A DNA stretch of 64,000 nucleotides, from NCBI RefSeq assembly GCF_030463565.1, contig NC_134660.1:5773898-5837897 (forward strand), read 5' to 3'. Origin of the DNA: Pelecanus crispus. Lineage: Eukaryota > Chordata > Aves > Pelecaniformes > Pelecanidae. The notes under the pieces were generated by a model. That model worked only from the letters and a program-made list of their open reading frames with translations, did not search any database and was not told where the DNA came from. Shown here piece by piece: positions 23,201 through 52,900 of this stretch; within the stretch, counting starts at the first letter, position 1; each line of letters starts with the position of its first letter. Made by a program: the position numbers and the translations under genes.

Positions 23201-24609
23201 CCAGATTTGGGCCACTGCTGCCTTCAGGACCGGCCGTGGCCGCGTAAGAGCTGGTCTGCAAACCGTGCTTCTACCCTGGTCTGACGGCTCCCGGTGCAGG
23301 GAGAGGGGCAGGTTGATGCCGTCAGGTCTGCTTGGGGGGAAGCTGTGGGATTTTTGTGTTGGCTTGGAGATAAAATCTGAAGTATCGATGCCGTACCGAG
23401 CCCGTTGTCTGCTGTGGGCACGCTCAAACCGTCAACTGCTGGGCTCTGTCCTTCTCCACCTGGACGTCAAGCGCTTCCAACTCAAGGGAATAAATTTCTT
23501 CTCCAACCTCTCGCATCTGTAGAAAGCTTTACGGCGGTAGCTGGAGCATCTCTCAGACCCCTTTCAGCACCAGGACACGCTGTGTTTGAGCGGGGATGCA
23601 GCCGTGCGGCGGGCGGCTCGCTGACAGCCGCATGCTTTGCTCGCAGAGCCTCCGGGCACAGCTTGGTTTCGGCAGAGGGCTCTGAAGAAGGGAGGAGGAG
23701 GCCGAAAGTCAGAAGTCAAAGGTCCCTTGTTGTCTGCAGACGCCCTGCAGTCGCAGATGGCCCCAGCGAGCTGCCGCTGCGCTCGGCTCTGGTTTGCGAT
23801 GGTTTCCCATAGCGGAAGGGCACTGATTTTTCTCTCTCTCCCACCAAAACCAGCTGCAGCGCAGCAGCCCTGCCATCTGCACCCCCGGGAGCAGGGGGAC
23901 CCTGGGGTTCATCTGGAGCCAAGCAACCAGGAACCTGATGGAGAACCTGCATCCCTCCTTCCCAGCTTCCCAGCAGCTCTGTGCCATCGGGGCAAGCACC
24001 TGGGCACCTCCGAGAGGGTCCGTCCCGGTCGGGTTCGGCAGCAGCATCGCTCCTCTGGCGAGTAGCAGAGCGATGGGCTGCTGTCACCGCTGCCCAGGGT
24101 CTGCCGGGCCACCTTAATGCCATTCACGTGGGGTTTGGGTGCCGTCGTTCAGGCTCGCTTGCTAAGCGCGTGTGTTTTGATGCCGTCGCTGACGCCTGGG
24201 CATTGCAGGTGTTGTAGAAAGCGAAGGGAAGCAAAGCAGTCCCTGGTCCTGTGTGCATCACTGCTGGCTTGACCGGTCCGGCATCTCACCCCGGTTTAGG
24301 GCTGTCTGCGGGCAGCTTGCAAGGGTTAATTAACTCCCTCTTGCAAGGGTTAATTACTCTCTCTCCATCTCTTGGCCACGCTTTGTTTTGCCTGAAACTC
24401 TCCTGGTCCCCTGGAAGCGTGGTGTGTCTCGACGCGGCCGTGGGTCCATCCCAGCCTGACTCCGGCAGCGGTCTGGCCGGCAGTGCTTGCGCAACGCCTC
24501 GCTGCGTGATCCGTGCCTCTTGCGCGGCACCGGGTGCCCTTCGCGGCGCGGGTGAGGTAGGTGCAAACCGAACGGGTGCTCAGACGTGCTCCTCCTCCTT
24601 GTCCCAAAG
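20286..24609. other. Remainder of the putative PLEKHM1 first intron
   Basis: I see no exon with supporting homology here. Small tandem duplications occur: four 17-bp copies of ctgctccgcatttggg-like sequence near 23150-23215, and a doubled gcaagggttaatta near 24317-24356. Confidence 0.4.
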
Positions 24610-24656
24610 GTGACATGTGAAGGCAGCGCCCGGCGTGGGGAGCGGCAGCAGCTGAG

Positions 24657-41568
<16,912 letters not shown>

Positions 41569-41934
41569 CATCTGGGGACCGACCGCCGCACTGCCCTCGG
41601 CTTCTCGGCCAGCCGGATAGCGCCGAGGGGAGGGGGCCGGCGGGGGGTGCAGAGACCAGACCCCCCGGCCCGGGAGCCGATCCTGCGCCCGGCGCTGCCC
41701 CGCTGGTGCTGGGTGACGCGGCGTGGGTGCTCCTGCCCCGCGGGGACCCTCTGCCCGCCCAGGGCTGAGCAAGGGGCGCCGGAGGGGCGCGTGTGTCCCC
41801 CCCACACCAACCCGGGGGTGCTCCCGGTCGCCCTCCTGGTGCCAGCCTGGTACATCCCCTCCCGGCGGAAACCCGGCCGGCTTTCCAGGGTGTAAATCAG
41901 GATTTCCAATCAAGGGTGTGGATAACTGACATTG

Positions 41935-41940
41935 ATTAAA
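41935..41940 (+). terminator. PLEKHM1: Possible PLEKHM1 polyadenylation signal ATTAAA
   Basis: ATTAAA follows the expected stop by about 370 bases. Another aattaaa lies near 42251. I cannot tell which is used. Confidence 0.4.
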
Positions 41941-43240
41941 GCTCTAGTTTTTTAGGATGTTCAATACTGAAAAAACAGTATTTTTTTACGTGGGGGTTTT
42001 GCACAAGGTGGCCTGCTCCGGGGAGGCGACGGCGGCCGTGCGGGGAGGGGGCAAAGTGACATTTGTGCCTTTAGGGACTTGGCGTGCCGCGGGCACCGGG
42101 CCGGCCGAGCATCTCCCGCGCGGAGAGCCCACCCGTCACCGTGGCCTCCGGGAAGAGAGGGGAGAGAAGAGCCGGGCTGCTCCTCCCCGCCTGCTGCTTT
42201 TAATCCTCGGGAGAAATTTTATTTTCCTTTCACCCCTCGCCATGCAGAAATAATTAAAGTTTATTTAACGACGAGTGAAGATGTCTTTGGGGTTTGCTTC
42301 TCCACAGCAGGCGCCGAATCCCGCGTCCGACCTGATGCCGCGTCTCCGTGGGAGGAGGGTTGGGGACCAGGGTGCTGCCTGCCCTCCGCGCTCCCGGGCT
42401 GCGTGGGGCGACTGGGGGGCCTGTCCCCATTTTCCCTGCCCCATTTGCCTTCCCATCTGCTCCCCACCGCTGTCGGCATCTCCGGTTGTTCCCTTTTCCC
42501 CGCCACCCTGCTCCTGGTGCCGGGAGGGTTTGGGGCGCACCCACCCGCCCAGGGAGCCCAGTGGGAATCCATGGGGTGGGTGGGCAAAAGCCAGCGCAGC
42601 TCCCGCAGGACCCCGCTCTCTGGGGGTCCCATCCCCCTGCCCAGGGAGGCCGTGCCGGATCCGGCAGCGGCGCAGATCCCGGCTCAGCCGCGGGGCAGGG
42701 CCCTTCCTGCGGCAGGAACCTCCCGAGGAGCCGTTTCCTCGGCCGGGCGGCAGCGGGTCCCCTCCGCCATCGTCCCTTCCCTCCCGCCCCGAGGGGAGGA
42801 AACAGGCCGGGTCCCCGCCGCCCCTCTCCTCTGGCTGGGGGGCCGGGCACCCAACGCCAGCGTGGAGCCCGGCCCCGTCTTTCGGCGAAGCGCGGGCAGG
42901 AAACTGGGGCGAGTCGAGACCAGCCCGGCGCGGGCACGAGCAGGACCCGCCGCGCGCCCCACCGCCCCCGCCTGCACCCCAACGCCGGCTGGAGGTGAGG
43001 TCCGGGGGCTCGGTGGCTTTGGGAGCTTGGGACTCGGGGGCTTCGGGGGCTCGGGGACGGCGGGTGAGGCTGGTGGCGGTGACCCCAGGGCTGTTTCGGG
43101 CGGGTTCGGGTGGTTTGCGGAGCGGCCGCATGGGGCTGGGGCTCAGCGGGGACCCCCCAGCTCAGCTCTCCCGGGGTCCCCGCGCACCCCGCGAGGGGCT
43201 GGGAGCTGCCGTCACCCCTTCCCCGCCCCGTCTCCCGCAG
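41941..43240 (+). promoter_or_regulatory. ARHGAP27: GC-rich PLEKHM1-ARHGAP27 spacer with probable ARHGAP27 promoter and 5' UTR exon
   Basis: CpG density rises through 42650-43000. A donor-like ggctggag|gtgagg at 42994 and an acceptor ctcccgcag at 43240, 20 bases before the ATG, suggest a non-coding first exon and a 246-nt 5' UTR intron. I see no TATA box. Long frames on both strands here have no recognisable homology and look like open GC-rich sequence. Confidence 0.45.
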
Positions 43241-43260
43241 GCGGAGGCGCCGGGGCGGCC

Positions 43261-43941
43261 ATGGAGGCGGCGGTGCCGGCGGAGGAGGCGTTGGTGCTGG
43301 TGGAGTACGGCTTCGAGTACCGAGCCAAGGACGGGACTTTGGTCTCCATCAAGCCTAACGAGCGCTACGTCCTGCTGAAACGAACCAACCACCACTGGTG
43401 GCACGTCAAGAGGAGTGGGGACGCCCGGCCCTTCTACATCCCTGCCCAGTACGTGAAGGAGCTGCCCCCCATCGCCGCCCCGGCCCCACTCGACCCCCCG
43501 GCGCCCAGGCACGCCGGGACGGATCCAGCCACGCTCGCCCCGCAGCCGCCGCCGGCCTACGAGTACCGCTTCGTCGGCGCTGCCGAGGCAGAGGAGCCGG
43601 CCGGAGGATGCTCGGTGCCCCGCAGGGACTCCGCGCCCAGGAGGGAATCGGTGCCCCGGAGGGACTCGGCGCCCTGGAGGGACTCGCCGCTGGCACTCAG
43701 CTCTTTTCGGGTCCCCCCGGGGCCGAGCCCGCAGCCCGCCGAGCCCGTGCGCCCCTCGCACTCCCTGGACGACCTGGCGCGGGTGACGCTGGCGCCGCGC
43801 GGTGCCACCGCCGTGGGGTCGCGCGGGGACCCCCTGGGACACGCTCGCCCGCTCGCCAAGAGCCGCTCCGAGACCCTCTACGCCCCCGGCAAGGACAGGG
43901 ACGCGGCCGGGAGGTGGCCGGGGTCCGGCCACGTGGCTCAG
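43261..43941 (+). CDS. ARHGAP27: ARHGAP27 exon 1: SH3 domain and RRDS repeat
   Basis: Strong Kozak context (gcggccATGg). The SH3 domain includes [34 protein letters not shown] and [14 protein letters not shown]. It is followed by a Pro-rich linker, [11 protein letters not shown], a four-unit 6-residue repeat ([24 protein letters not shown]; 43617-43688) and [10 protein letters not shown]. Length 681 nt, phase 0, donor GCTCAG|gtacgg. Confidence 0.93.
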
Positions 43942-46900
43942 GTACGGCGACAGCCCCAGCGCTGGCCCCAAGGGCAGCGCCGGGGGGGTTTGAGCGCGGG
44001 GGGGGGGGGGGAGCAGGATGCCCGGGCCCCCCAGCTGATTCAATGCCCCGCGTCTCCCCCCGGCACGACCCCGTGACCCCCGGCATGGGGTGGGGGGGGC
44101 ACCCAGGGGCTCCCCAGCACCGCTGCCACCGCTGGGACCCCCCCGCACCCCCCCCCCGAGCTGCCCCCGTGGGGCAAACCTGGGGGCCAACCCCCCCCCG
44201 TAGAGGTTTGCCAGCAATTATCACCTCGGGGGGGGTGACCGACCCCCCCACCGGGCACCCACCCCGCGCACCTTCCCTGCTCAGCCCCCCCTGCACCCTG
44301 CCTCAGTTTCCCCACCCTCCTGGGCACCCCAGGCTCTCCCAGCCCCCCCGCTCTGCCCCGCTGGGGTGAGGAGCCCAGCGATGCCCGCAGGCCCCGGGGT
44401 GGGGGGCTCGGTGGCACCCAGGGGTCCTTGGGGGGGGTCCCGCACCCCGTTCCCGGCAGCGTTCCCGGGGCGGGAGGAGGCAGAAAGGGGTTAACAGGGA
44501 AGCGCAGCAACTCCTCCCTGCCGGGGCGGGTGTCTCACCTGGGCGCAGCACCCAGTGCCGGAGGTGGGTGCTGGGTGCACCCCGCCTCAGGCAGGCGCCC
44601 CGCCACCCCAAAGCCCACGCTCACCCCACGCCAGTAAGTAGCGAGGGGCCCTTCCCAGCCCCACCCCCCCCGGGGCTCCCCGCTGCACCCCTCTTTTTGG
44701 GGGGCACCCAAGGGTGGGGGGTGCCCCCTGGCCACTCGCCTGCCACCGACACTGACGGGTGCACCGGGGCGAGAGGGCAATGACGGGGGTGGGGGGGGGG
44801 TCCCGCAGCCTTGTCCCCCCACCCCACCCCAGCACCAATCTTTGGGGTAACCCCAGGCACCCACAGCACCCCCAGCCCTCACGTCCCCCGCTTTAAGGGG
44901 GCTGTGCCGCCCCGGGGGGTGTTTTCCTGGAGGAAAGGGGGTCTTGGTGGCAGGGGGCTGGGGTTTACACCCCATTTTACACCCCCATTTTACACCCCGC
45001 CACCCTGGCCGTGCCGGATTAACCCCCCCAAGTGCTCTTTGCGCACCCAAAGCCACCGGTGCCCCCCCAGGAGAGACCCAGCGCCGTCCCCAACGCCGGC
45101 GCCATCGCCGGAGCTTTCCCCTTCCCCTGCCTAAACCCCACCAGCGCCAAAAGCAACCGGCGTCAGCGACGGCGGGGCTGCGGCGGCCTTGGCCCGGCCA
45201 CCATGTGCATCCACCGCTGGGCCGGGGCGAGCCCAGATTTTGGGGACGCAGCCCCCCCCGGCTCGTTCCCATGCCGTTGCCGGTGGAGCGGCACGATGCC
45301 GGCTGGGCCAGCCTAAACTTGGGGGGCAGTTTTCCGGGTTAGCCCCGGCTGCACCCCCAGCACGGCGTCATCCCGGCGCAATTCCCGCTCGGTCGGCCTT
45401 GGCTTGGGCAGAGCAGGTGACATGACGGGTGGTGGGTGACGGGGTGACAACAACCCCAAAAAAAGCCAATTCCGCCCTGGGGCCAAGCGCCGGGCTCGGA
45501 GGCGGCTCTTCCGCTCCCCGAACCCCAGCAGGAAGCGCGGCCAGCGCAGGCCCCGGCACAGGCGCCATCGGCGCTACCGGAGCCTCTTGGTGCGCCCACC
45601 GGCTGCCCCCCGGCAGCGCCCGCCGCGATGGGCGACCGGGCGTCGGGCGCTCTGCAGCGGTCCCGCAGCAGGGTGTCGCGGCTGCTGCACTTGGGGAAGG
45701 TAGGCAGCACCCATGGGTGCACCCAGCTGGGGGGAGGGGCGTGTTGTGGGGTCACCCCCCCTCCTCCGAGCTGCCACCCAAATTTCCCCCCGGTGCTTAC
45801 GCCGCAGAGGTGGCACCAGGCGCCGGCAGGTGCCAAGGTGCCCGTCCCAAAGCGGTGAGAGGCACCCAGCCCTCCCGGGGGGAGAGAAACCCCCGGGGAT
45901 GCACCCATGGGAGGGAGGGAGGTGCTGGGGGGCTCCATGCCGGGCGTCCCCCGTCGTCACCCCCGTGTCCTTTGTCCCCGAGGTGATGGTGGCCTCTCGC
46001 GCTGGGTTTGCATCCCCACGCCATGGCGGGGAGGTGACCGGGTGTCCCTGGGGTCACCCTCCCGTGCTCCCCTCCGTGCCAGGGTGTCCCTAGGGTCACC
46101 CTCCCGTGCTCCCCTCCATTCCAGGGTGTCCCCGGGGTCACCCTCCCGTGCTCCCCTCCGTGCCAGGGTGTCCCCGGGGTCACCCTCCCCTGCTCCCCTC
46201 CATGCCAGGGTGTCCCCGGGGTCACCCTCCCGTGCTCCCCTCCATTCCAGGGTGTCCCTAGGGTCACCCTCCCGTGCTCCCCTCCATTCCAGGGTGTCCC
46301 CGGGGTCACCCTCCCCTGCTCCCCTCCATGCCAGGGTGTCCCCGGGGTCACCCTCCCGTGCTCCCCTCCATGCCAGGGTGTCCCTAGGGTCACCCTCCCG
46401 TGCTCCCCTCCATGCCAGGGTGTCCCTGGGGTCACCCTCCCCTGCTCCCCTCCATGCCAGGGTGTCCCTAGGGTCACCCTCCCGTGCTCCCCTCCGTGCC
46501 AGGGTGTCCCCGGGGTCACCCTCCCCTGCTCCCCTCCATGCCAGGGTGTCCCTGGGGTCACCCTCCCGTGCTCCCCTCCATTCCAGGGTGTCCCTAGGGT
46601 CACCCTCCCCTGCTCCCCTCCGTGCCAGGGTGTCCCTGGGGTCACCCTCCCGTGCTCCCCTCCGTGCCAGGGTGTCCCTGGGGTCACCCTCCCCTGCTCC
46701 CCTCCGTGCCAGGGTGTCCCCGGGGTCACCCTCCCGTGCTCCCCTCCATTCCAGGGTGTCCCCGGGGTCACCCTCCCGTGCTCCCCTCCATGCCCATTCC
46801 AGGGTGTCCCCGGGGTCACCCTCCCCTGCTCCCCTCTGTGCCAGGGTGTCCCTGGGGACGCTCCTCCCGCTGTCCCCCGCACCCCGGGGTGACGGGCAGG

Positions 46901-49900
46901 GCTGGGGTTGGGAAACTTTGTCCCCGTGGCGGTTGGAGGGCGGCTCAGGGGCTGTAAAGCTGGGGAGATCAAAGGGTGCCAGGAGGGGATTCCCCGCCAG
47001 CAGCAGCGCCCGGGGCCGCCTGCTCCCGGGGGCCGCGTGCCCCGACCCCCGCAGCCCCGCGGAGAGCGGGGGGCAGCCAGGCAGCCGCGCCGGGGGCCCT
47101 CGGGGCCTTCTTTTGGGACGTGGTGATGAGGCTGCGGGTCTCAGCGCCCGGTTCTGCTCGTCAGCGGGGTCGGGGTGCTGGGGCGGGTGCAGGGGCTGTG
47201 GGTGCTGGCGGTGCGGGTGCTGGTGGTTTGGGTGCTGGTGATGTGAGGGCAGAGGCTGGGGGTGTGGGTGGTGTGGGTGTTGGAGATGTTCCATGGTGAG
47301 GATGTTGAGGGTGCCGACGCCAGGGAGGTGGGTGCAGGGGCTGGGGGTGCAGGCCATGGGCATGGCGGTGGCGCTGGGGCTGCAGATGTCAGGGGCGTTC
47401 ATGGTTTGGGTGCCAATGATGTGGGTGCTGATGGAGTGGGTGCAAATGCTGGGTGCTGACACCAGCGTGGTGGGTGCAGATGATGTGGGTGCAAACCATG
47501 TGGGTGCAAGTGCTGGGTGCTGATGCCAAGGTTGGGGTGCTGATGATGTGGGTGCTGGCAATGTGGGTGCAAATGCTGGGTGCTGATGCCAAGGTTGGGG
47601 TGCTGATGATGTGGGTGCTGGCAATGTGGGTGCACATGATGTGGGTGCAAGTGCTGGGGTGCTGGTGCCAAAGTTGGGGCGCTGATGACGTGGGTGCTGA
47701 CGATGTGGGTGCAAGTGCTGGGTGCTGCTGCCCATGCCCCGGGTGCAGATCCCGGGGGTGCAGTGGGTGACGTGGATACCGGTGATGCAGGTGCTGACGC
47801 TGGGGACCACCATGCCCCAAGCCCAAACTCTCTCTGTGTGCTCGGACCGGACTCTTATCCCCACTGCCGGCTGGGTGCTCCCTGCCGCGATGTGGGTGCT
47901 GTGGGTGCCGTGGGTGCCCTCCTCCCAGGCGCTTACACCCCATCGCTCTCAGCTCTTGCCCGGTGGGATAGGGTGGAGGGATGCCCCAGCAGCCGGGGCA
48001 GGGCAGGATCCGGCTCCTTGGCCGCCTCACCATCCGCCAGCCCGGGTGCCACGGTGGGGACGTCCGAGGAACGCTGTCGCCAGCACCCCTGCCCCATGGC
48101 TCTCTGCACCCATCGCCAACCGCAGCACCCGAGTGACCCGTCCCTGTCCCCCCCAGGCACGCAAGGAGCCGGAGGAGCCGCCTGCCCCCATCTACCTCAA
48201 CATCCAGGAGCTGCAGGAAGAAGCTGCAGCTGCCAGCTCGGCCCCGGAGAAGCCTGGCAGCTCTGTGTCGGACTGGGAAACCCACACGGATACGGACAGT
48301 GGACATTTGTTTTATTATAACCCGGTGACGGGTGAGACCACGTGGGATTGTCCCTTTGGGCAGGCAGAAGATGGAGTGAGTCCCGTCGCCTCTCCCGCCT
48401 CCTCGCTCGCCCACAGCCCGGAGTTTCCCGAGTGGGAACAGTACGTGGATGAAGCCAGCGGACAGGCTTTTTTCTATAATTCGGTAACAGGTGAGACGTC
48501 GTGGGACCCCCCCCACGCGGGAGACGGAGGCAGCTCCCAGGATATGTACCCTGGGGTGACGCAGTACGGTCCCATGGAGCAGAGGGTGAGCACCCAGCGA
48601 GGCACGGGGGTGATGAGGATGGGGATGGGGATGGGGATGGAGATGGAGATGGAGATGGAGATGGAGATGGAGATGGAGATGGAGATGGAGATGGAGATGG
48701 AGATGGGGATGGGGATGGGGATGAAGATGGAGATGGAGAGGAGATAAGGATGGGAATGGAGATGGTAATGGAGACAGGGATGGGGATGGAGATAGAGATA
48801 GTGATGGAGACGGAGAAGAGATAGGGATGGGAATGGAGATGGAGATGGAGATGAGAGATGAGATGAGATGAGATGAGATGAGATGAGATGAGATGAGATG
48901 AGATGAGATGAGATGAGATGAGATGAGATGAGATGAGATGAGATGAGATGAGATGAGATGATGAGATGGGATGGGATGGGATGGGATGGGATGAGATGAG
49001 ATGAGATGAGATGAGATGAGATGAGATGAGATGAGATGGAGAGGTGATAGGGATGGGAATGGAGATGGTGATGGAGACAGGGATGGGGATGGAGATGGAG
49101 ATGGAGATGGAGATGGAGATGGAGATGGAGATGGAGATGCAAATCATGGAATCAAAGAGTCACTTAGATTGGAAAAGACCTTTAAGGTCAAGTCCAACTG
49201 CAGACCTAGCACTGCCAAGTCCACCACTAAACCATGTCCCTAAGCACCATGCCTACACATCTTTTAAATACTCCCAGGGATGGGGACTCCACCACCTCCC
49301 TGGGCAGCCTGTTCCAATGTTTGACAACCCTTTCGGTGAAGAAATTTTTCCTAATACCTAATCTAAACCTCCCCTGGTGCAACGTGAGGCCGTTTTGTCT
49401 CATCCTATCACTTGTTACTGTGAAAAGAGACCGATCCCCACGTCACTGCCCCCTCCTGTCAGGCAGTTGTAGAGAGCGATGAGGTCTCCCCTCAGCCTCC
49501 TCTTCTCCAGGCTGAACACCCCCAGCTCCCTCAGCCGCTCCCCACCAGCCCTGTGCTCCAGACCCTTCCCCAGCTCCGTTGCCCTTCTCTGGACACGCTC
49601 CAGCACCCCAATGTCCTTCTTGTGCTGAGGGGCCCAAAACTGGACACAGCATTCCAGGTGCGGCCTCACCAGCGCCGAGCACAGGGGCACAATCACCTCC
49701 CTGCTCCTGCTGGCCACACTATTCCTGACACAAGCCAGGATGCTGTTGGCCTTCTTGGCCAGCTGGGCACACTGCTGGCTCATGTTCAGCTGCTGTCGAC
49801 CAACACCCCCAGGTCCGTTTTGGCCAGGCAGCTTTCCAGCCCCCCTTCCCCAAGCCTGCAGCGCTGCATGGGGTTGTTGTGACCCAAGTGCAGGACCCGG

Positions 49901-52900
49901 CACTTGGCCTTGTTGAACCTCACACAGCTGGCCTCGGCCCATGGGTCCAGCGTGTCCAGGTCCCTCTGCAGGGCCATCCTGCCCTCCAGCAGATCGACAC
50001 TCCCACCCAGCTTGGTGTCATCTGCAAACTTACTGAGGGGGCACTCAGTCCCCTTGTCCAGATCGTTGATGAAGATATTAAAATGAAGGTGGACATGGGG
50101 ATGGAGATGGGGATGGAGATGGGGATGGAGATGGGGATGGACATGGAGATGGAGATGGGGATGGACATGGAGATGATGGAGATGGGGCAGCCCCCACCTG
50201 GGCTGACCACAGTTTGGGGATGCTGATGCTCTTGGTGGGGCACAGATCTTAGCCTGACTCTTCTCTCCAGCCACCCACTCCAGAAACAGACTATCCCGAC
50301 CTCTCTCCAGATGAGCTGGAGGGTTATCCTGAGGAGGACTACTCACCCATGGGCTCCTACGATCAGGGGGCCACTCTCTGTCTGTCCCCGAGGCGCCCCG
50401 AGGAGCTGGGCTCGCCCCTGGGCTACTACCGGCACGGCCACCCCGAGGGAGCCGTGTTCTGCCCCGAGAGCTTCGCCTCCGACACGGTACGGATGGGGAC
50501 AGGGATGGGGATGGGATATGGACAGGGAGAGGGATGGGGATAGGGACAAAGATGGGGACAGGGGCGTCTGCCAGGGGATGAGCACCCTCGCGAGGGCAGG
50601 GGCTCGGGGCACAGCGGGTGCGAAGCCCAGCACCCATCCAGCATGGGCACCTCAGGCATCGCCCGCTCGCTCCCCCCAGGTGCCGGCGGGTGGCCACCAC
50701 GAGCGGGCCAGCAGCAGCTCCAGCCAGGACAGCGGGCTCTTTGCCTGGCCCAGCACTGTGCCGCCGGCGCTGGGGCTCAAGGAGGAGAAGGTGAGCACCC
50801 TGGGGAGGGGCCCCCAGCCCTTCCCCACCCCAGCACCAGGGAGGGCAGGGGGCAAACCTGACCCCCCCCCTCCCCACGCTTTGCCTTCCAGTCTAAAAGC
50901 CTCGAAAAAGCCGGAGTGCTCAACCGGACCAAGACGGTGGACAGAGGGAAGCGGCTCCGGTAAGCACATCCCAGCGTCCCCCGCCAGCGGAGAAGGGAGC
51001 CCGGGGGGGGCGGAGGGGACAGGGGCTGTGCTGTCCCCCTGCGTGACCCCCCCTCTGCTCCCCAGGAAGAACTGGAGCTCCTCCTGGACCGTGCTGGAGG
51101 GGGGGATCCTCACCTTCTTCAAGGACTCCAAGCACTCGGCTGCCAGTGCCTTGGTAAGAGCCCCGATGGCCTTGGTGGGGCCAGCACCCGTGGGACGGGG
51201 CCAGTGCCCATGGGATGGGGCCAGCACCCACAAGATGGGATCAGCACCCATGGGATGCGTCCAGCACCCATGGGACAGGGCCAGCACCCATGGGACAGGG
51301 CCAGCACCTGTAGGACAGGGCCAGCACCCACAAGATGGGACCAGCACCCATGGGATGGGACCAGCACCCACAAGATAGGGCCAGAACCCACGGGATGGGG
51401 CCAGCACCCACAAGATGGGACCAGCACCCACGGGATGGGGCCAGAACCCATGGGACGGGGCCAGCACCCACAAGATGGGACCAGCACCCATGGGATGTGT
51501 CCAGCACCCATGGGACAGGGCCAGCACCCATGGGACAGGGCCAGCACCTGTAGGACAGGGCCAGCGCCCACAAGATGGGACCAGCACCCATGGGATGGGG
51601 CCAGCACCCATGGAATGAGGCCAGTGCCCATGGGACAGGGCAAGGACCCACAGCATTGGGGTCAGGACCTGCAGGACGGGGCTAGGACCTGTACGATGGG
51701 TCCAACACCCATGGGATGGGTCCAACACCCATGGGATGGGTCCAACACCCGTACGATGGGTCCAACACCCGTACAATGGGTCCAACACCCGTGGGATGGG
51801 TCCAACACCCATGGGATGTGTCCAACACCCGTGGGATGGAGCCAGCATCCAAGAGATGGGGCCAGCACCCATAGGATGGAGCCAGGACCCACAGGACAGG
51901 CCCAGCACCCATGGGACAGGCTCAGCACCCTGCGCCAGGACCCCTCCCAGCACGGGGCTGGGGTGCCGCACGCCGGCGCGCGTGGGCTCACACCTCCCCT
52001 CGCACGCACGCGCTCGCCCTGCGTGGGAGCCGGCCGGGGCGGGTGTCGGGGCACCCTAACGAGCACACGGAGCTCGCCGGGGCGCGCGGGGAGGAAGCGG
52101 TGCCCGACCCAGCGCCCCCGGCGCCCAGCACCCGCCACCCGGATGCAGAAGCTGCCGTGGGTGTCGCAACACCCTGCGGTGAGGGCGGCAGGGGAAGGAG
52201 AGGGGACGGATCCGCGCCCTCGGGGGGGCCGCCGTGCTGGCCCCACTGCTGCGCCGTGGGTGCGGGGCTCTGTCTGGGGCAGCCCTTCTGGAAAACAGGG
52301 ATGGAGAGGGGCTGGATGGAGGGGGAGCGTGGCCAGAGCACCCCAAGCCCCACGGCGTGGGGAGTGTAAGAGGGTCTGATGCTCTTCCCCTATAGAAACC
52401 CCGGGGGACTGTCCCCTCGCCCGGGACCCTGCGAGGGACCCCTCTCCCCGGGTGACACGGCCCCTGCGCGGTGCCGTCGCCGAGACGGACCCTAAAGCTG
52501 AAGGCCCCGGGGTCCCCGGGCAGGGCTGGGGACGTCCCGCGAGGTGTCCCCAAGCCGGTGGCCACGACACCCACCCCCGCGGCAGCAGCACCCCGTCCTG
52601 GTGCCGTGGAGACCCCCGGTGCCGTGGGAGGGGACAGAGGTGTCCCACAGGGAACATTTGCCATCTTTGGAGGAGGGAAGCCCGCGGCCCCGCACCGAGC
52701 GGGACCCTGGCGTCCCCGTCCCCTCCGGGCGGGTGCCAGCGGTGCCACCCTCGTCCCTTCGCTCCCGCAGCGGCACCCCCAGCCCCTGGCCACCCCCGAG
52801 CACACGGTGGAGCTGCGCGGGGCCACCGTCGCCTGGGCCGGCAAGGACAAGTCCAGCAAGAAGCACGTCCTGGAGGTGAGGCGGGTGGCAGCGGAGGGGA

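Noticed and set aside
42079-43131. Long frames on both strands in the ARHGAP27 5' region
   Set aside because: GC-rich DNA has few stops. The only recognisable protein is the SH3 exon starting at 43261.
45907-47864. Frames of 391-635 codons across the 42-bp repeat
   Set aside because: The 42-bp unit is a multiple of three, so its peptides ([25 protein letters not shown]) are repeat translations inside an ARHGAP27 intron.
52396-52770. Possible extra ARHGAP27 coding sequence upstream of the PH exon at 52771, including an open frame from 52471 and an exon-like start after tatag at 52395
   Set aside because: The frame from 52396 meets a TGA near 52453. A donor there would leave a 56-nt exon whose phase does not fit 52771. 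The acceptor gctcccgcag at 52770 fits the phase and human homology.
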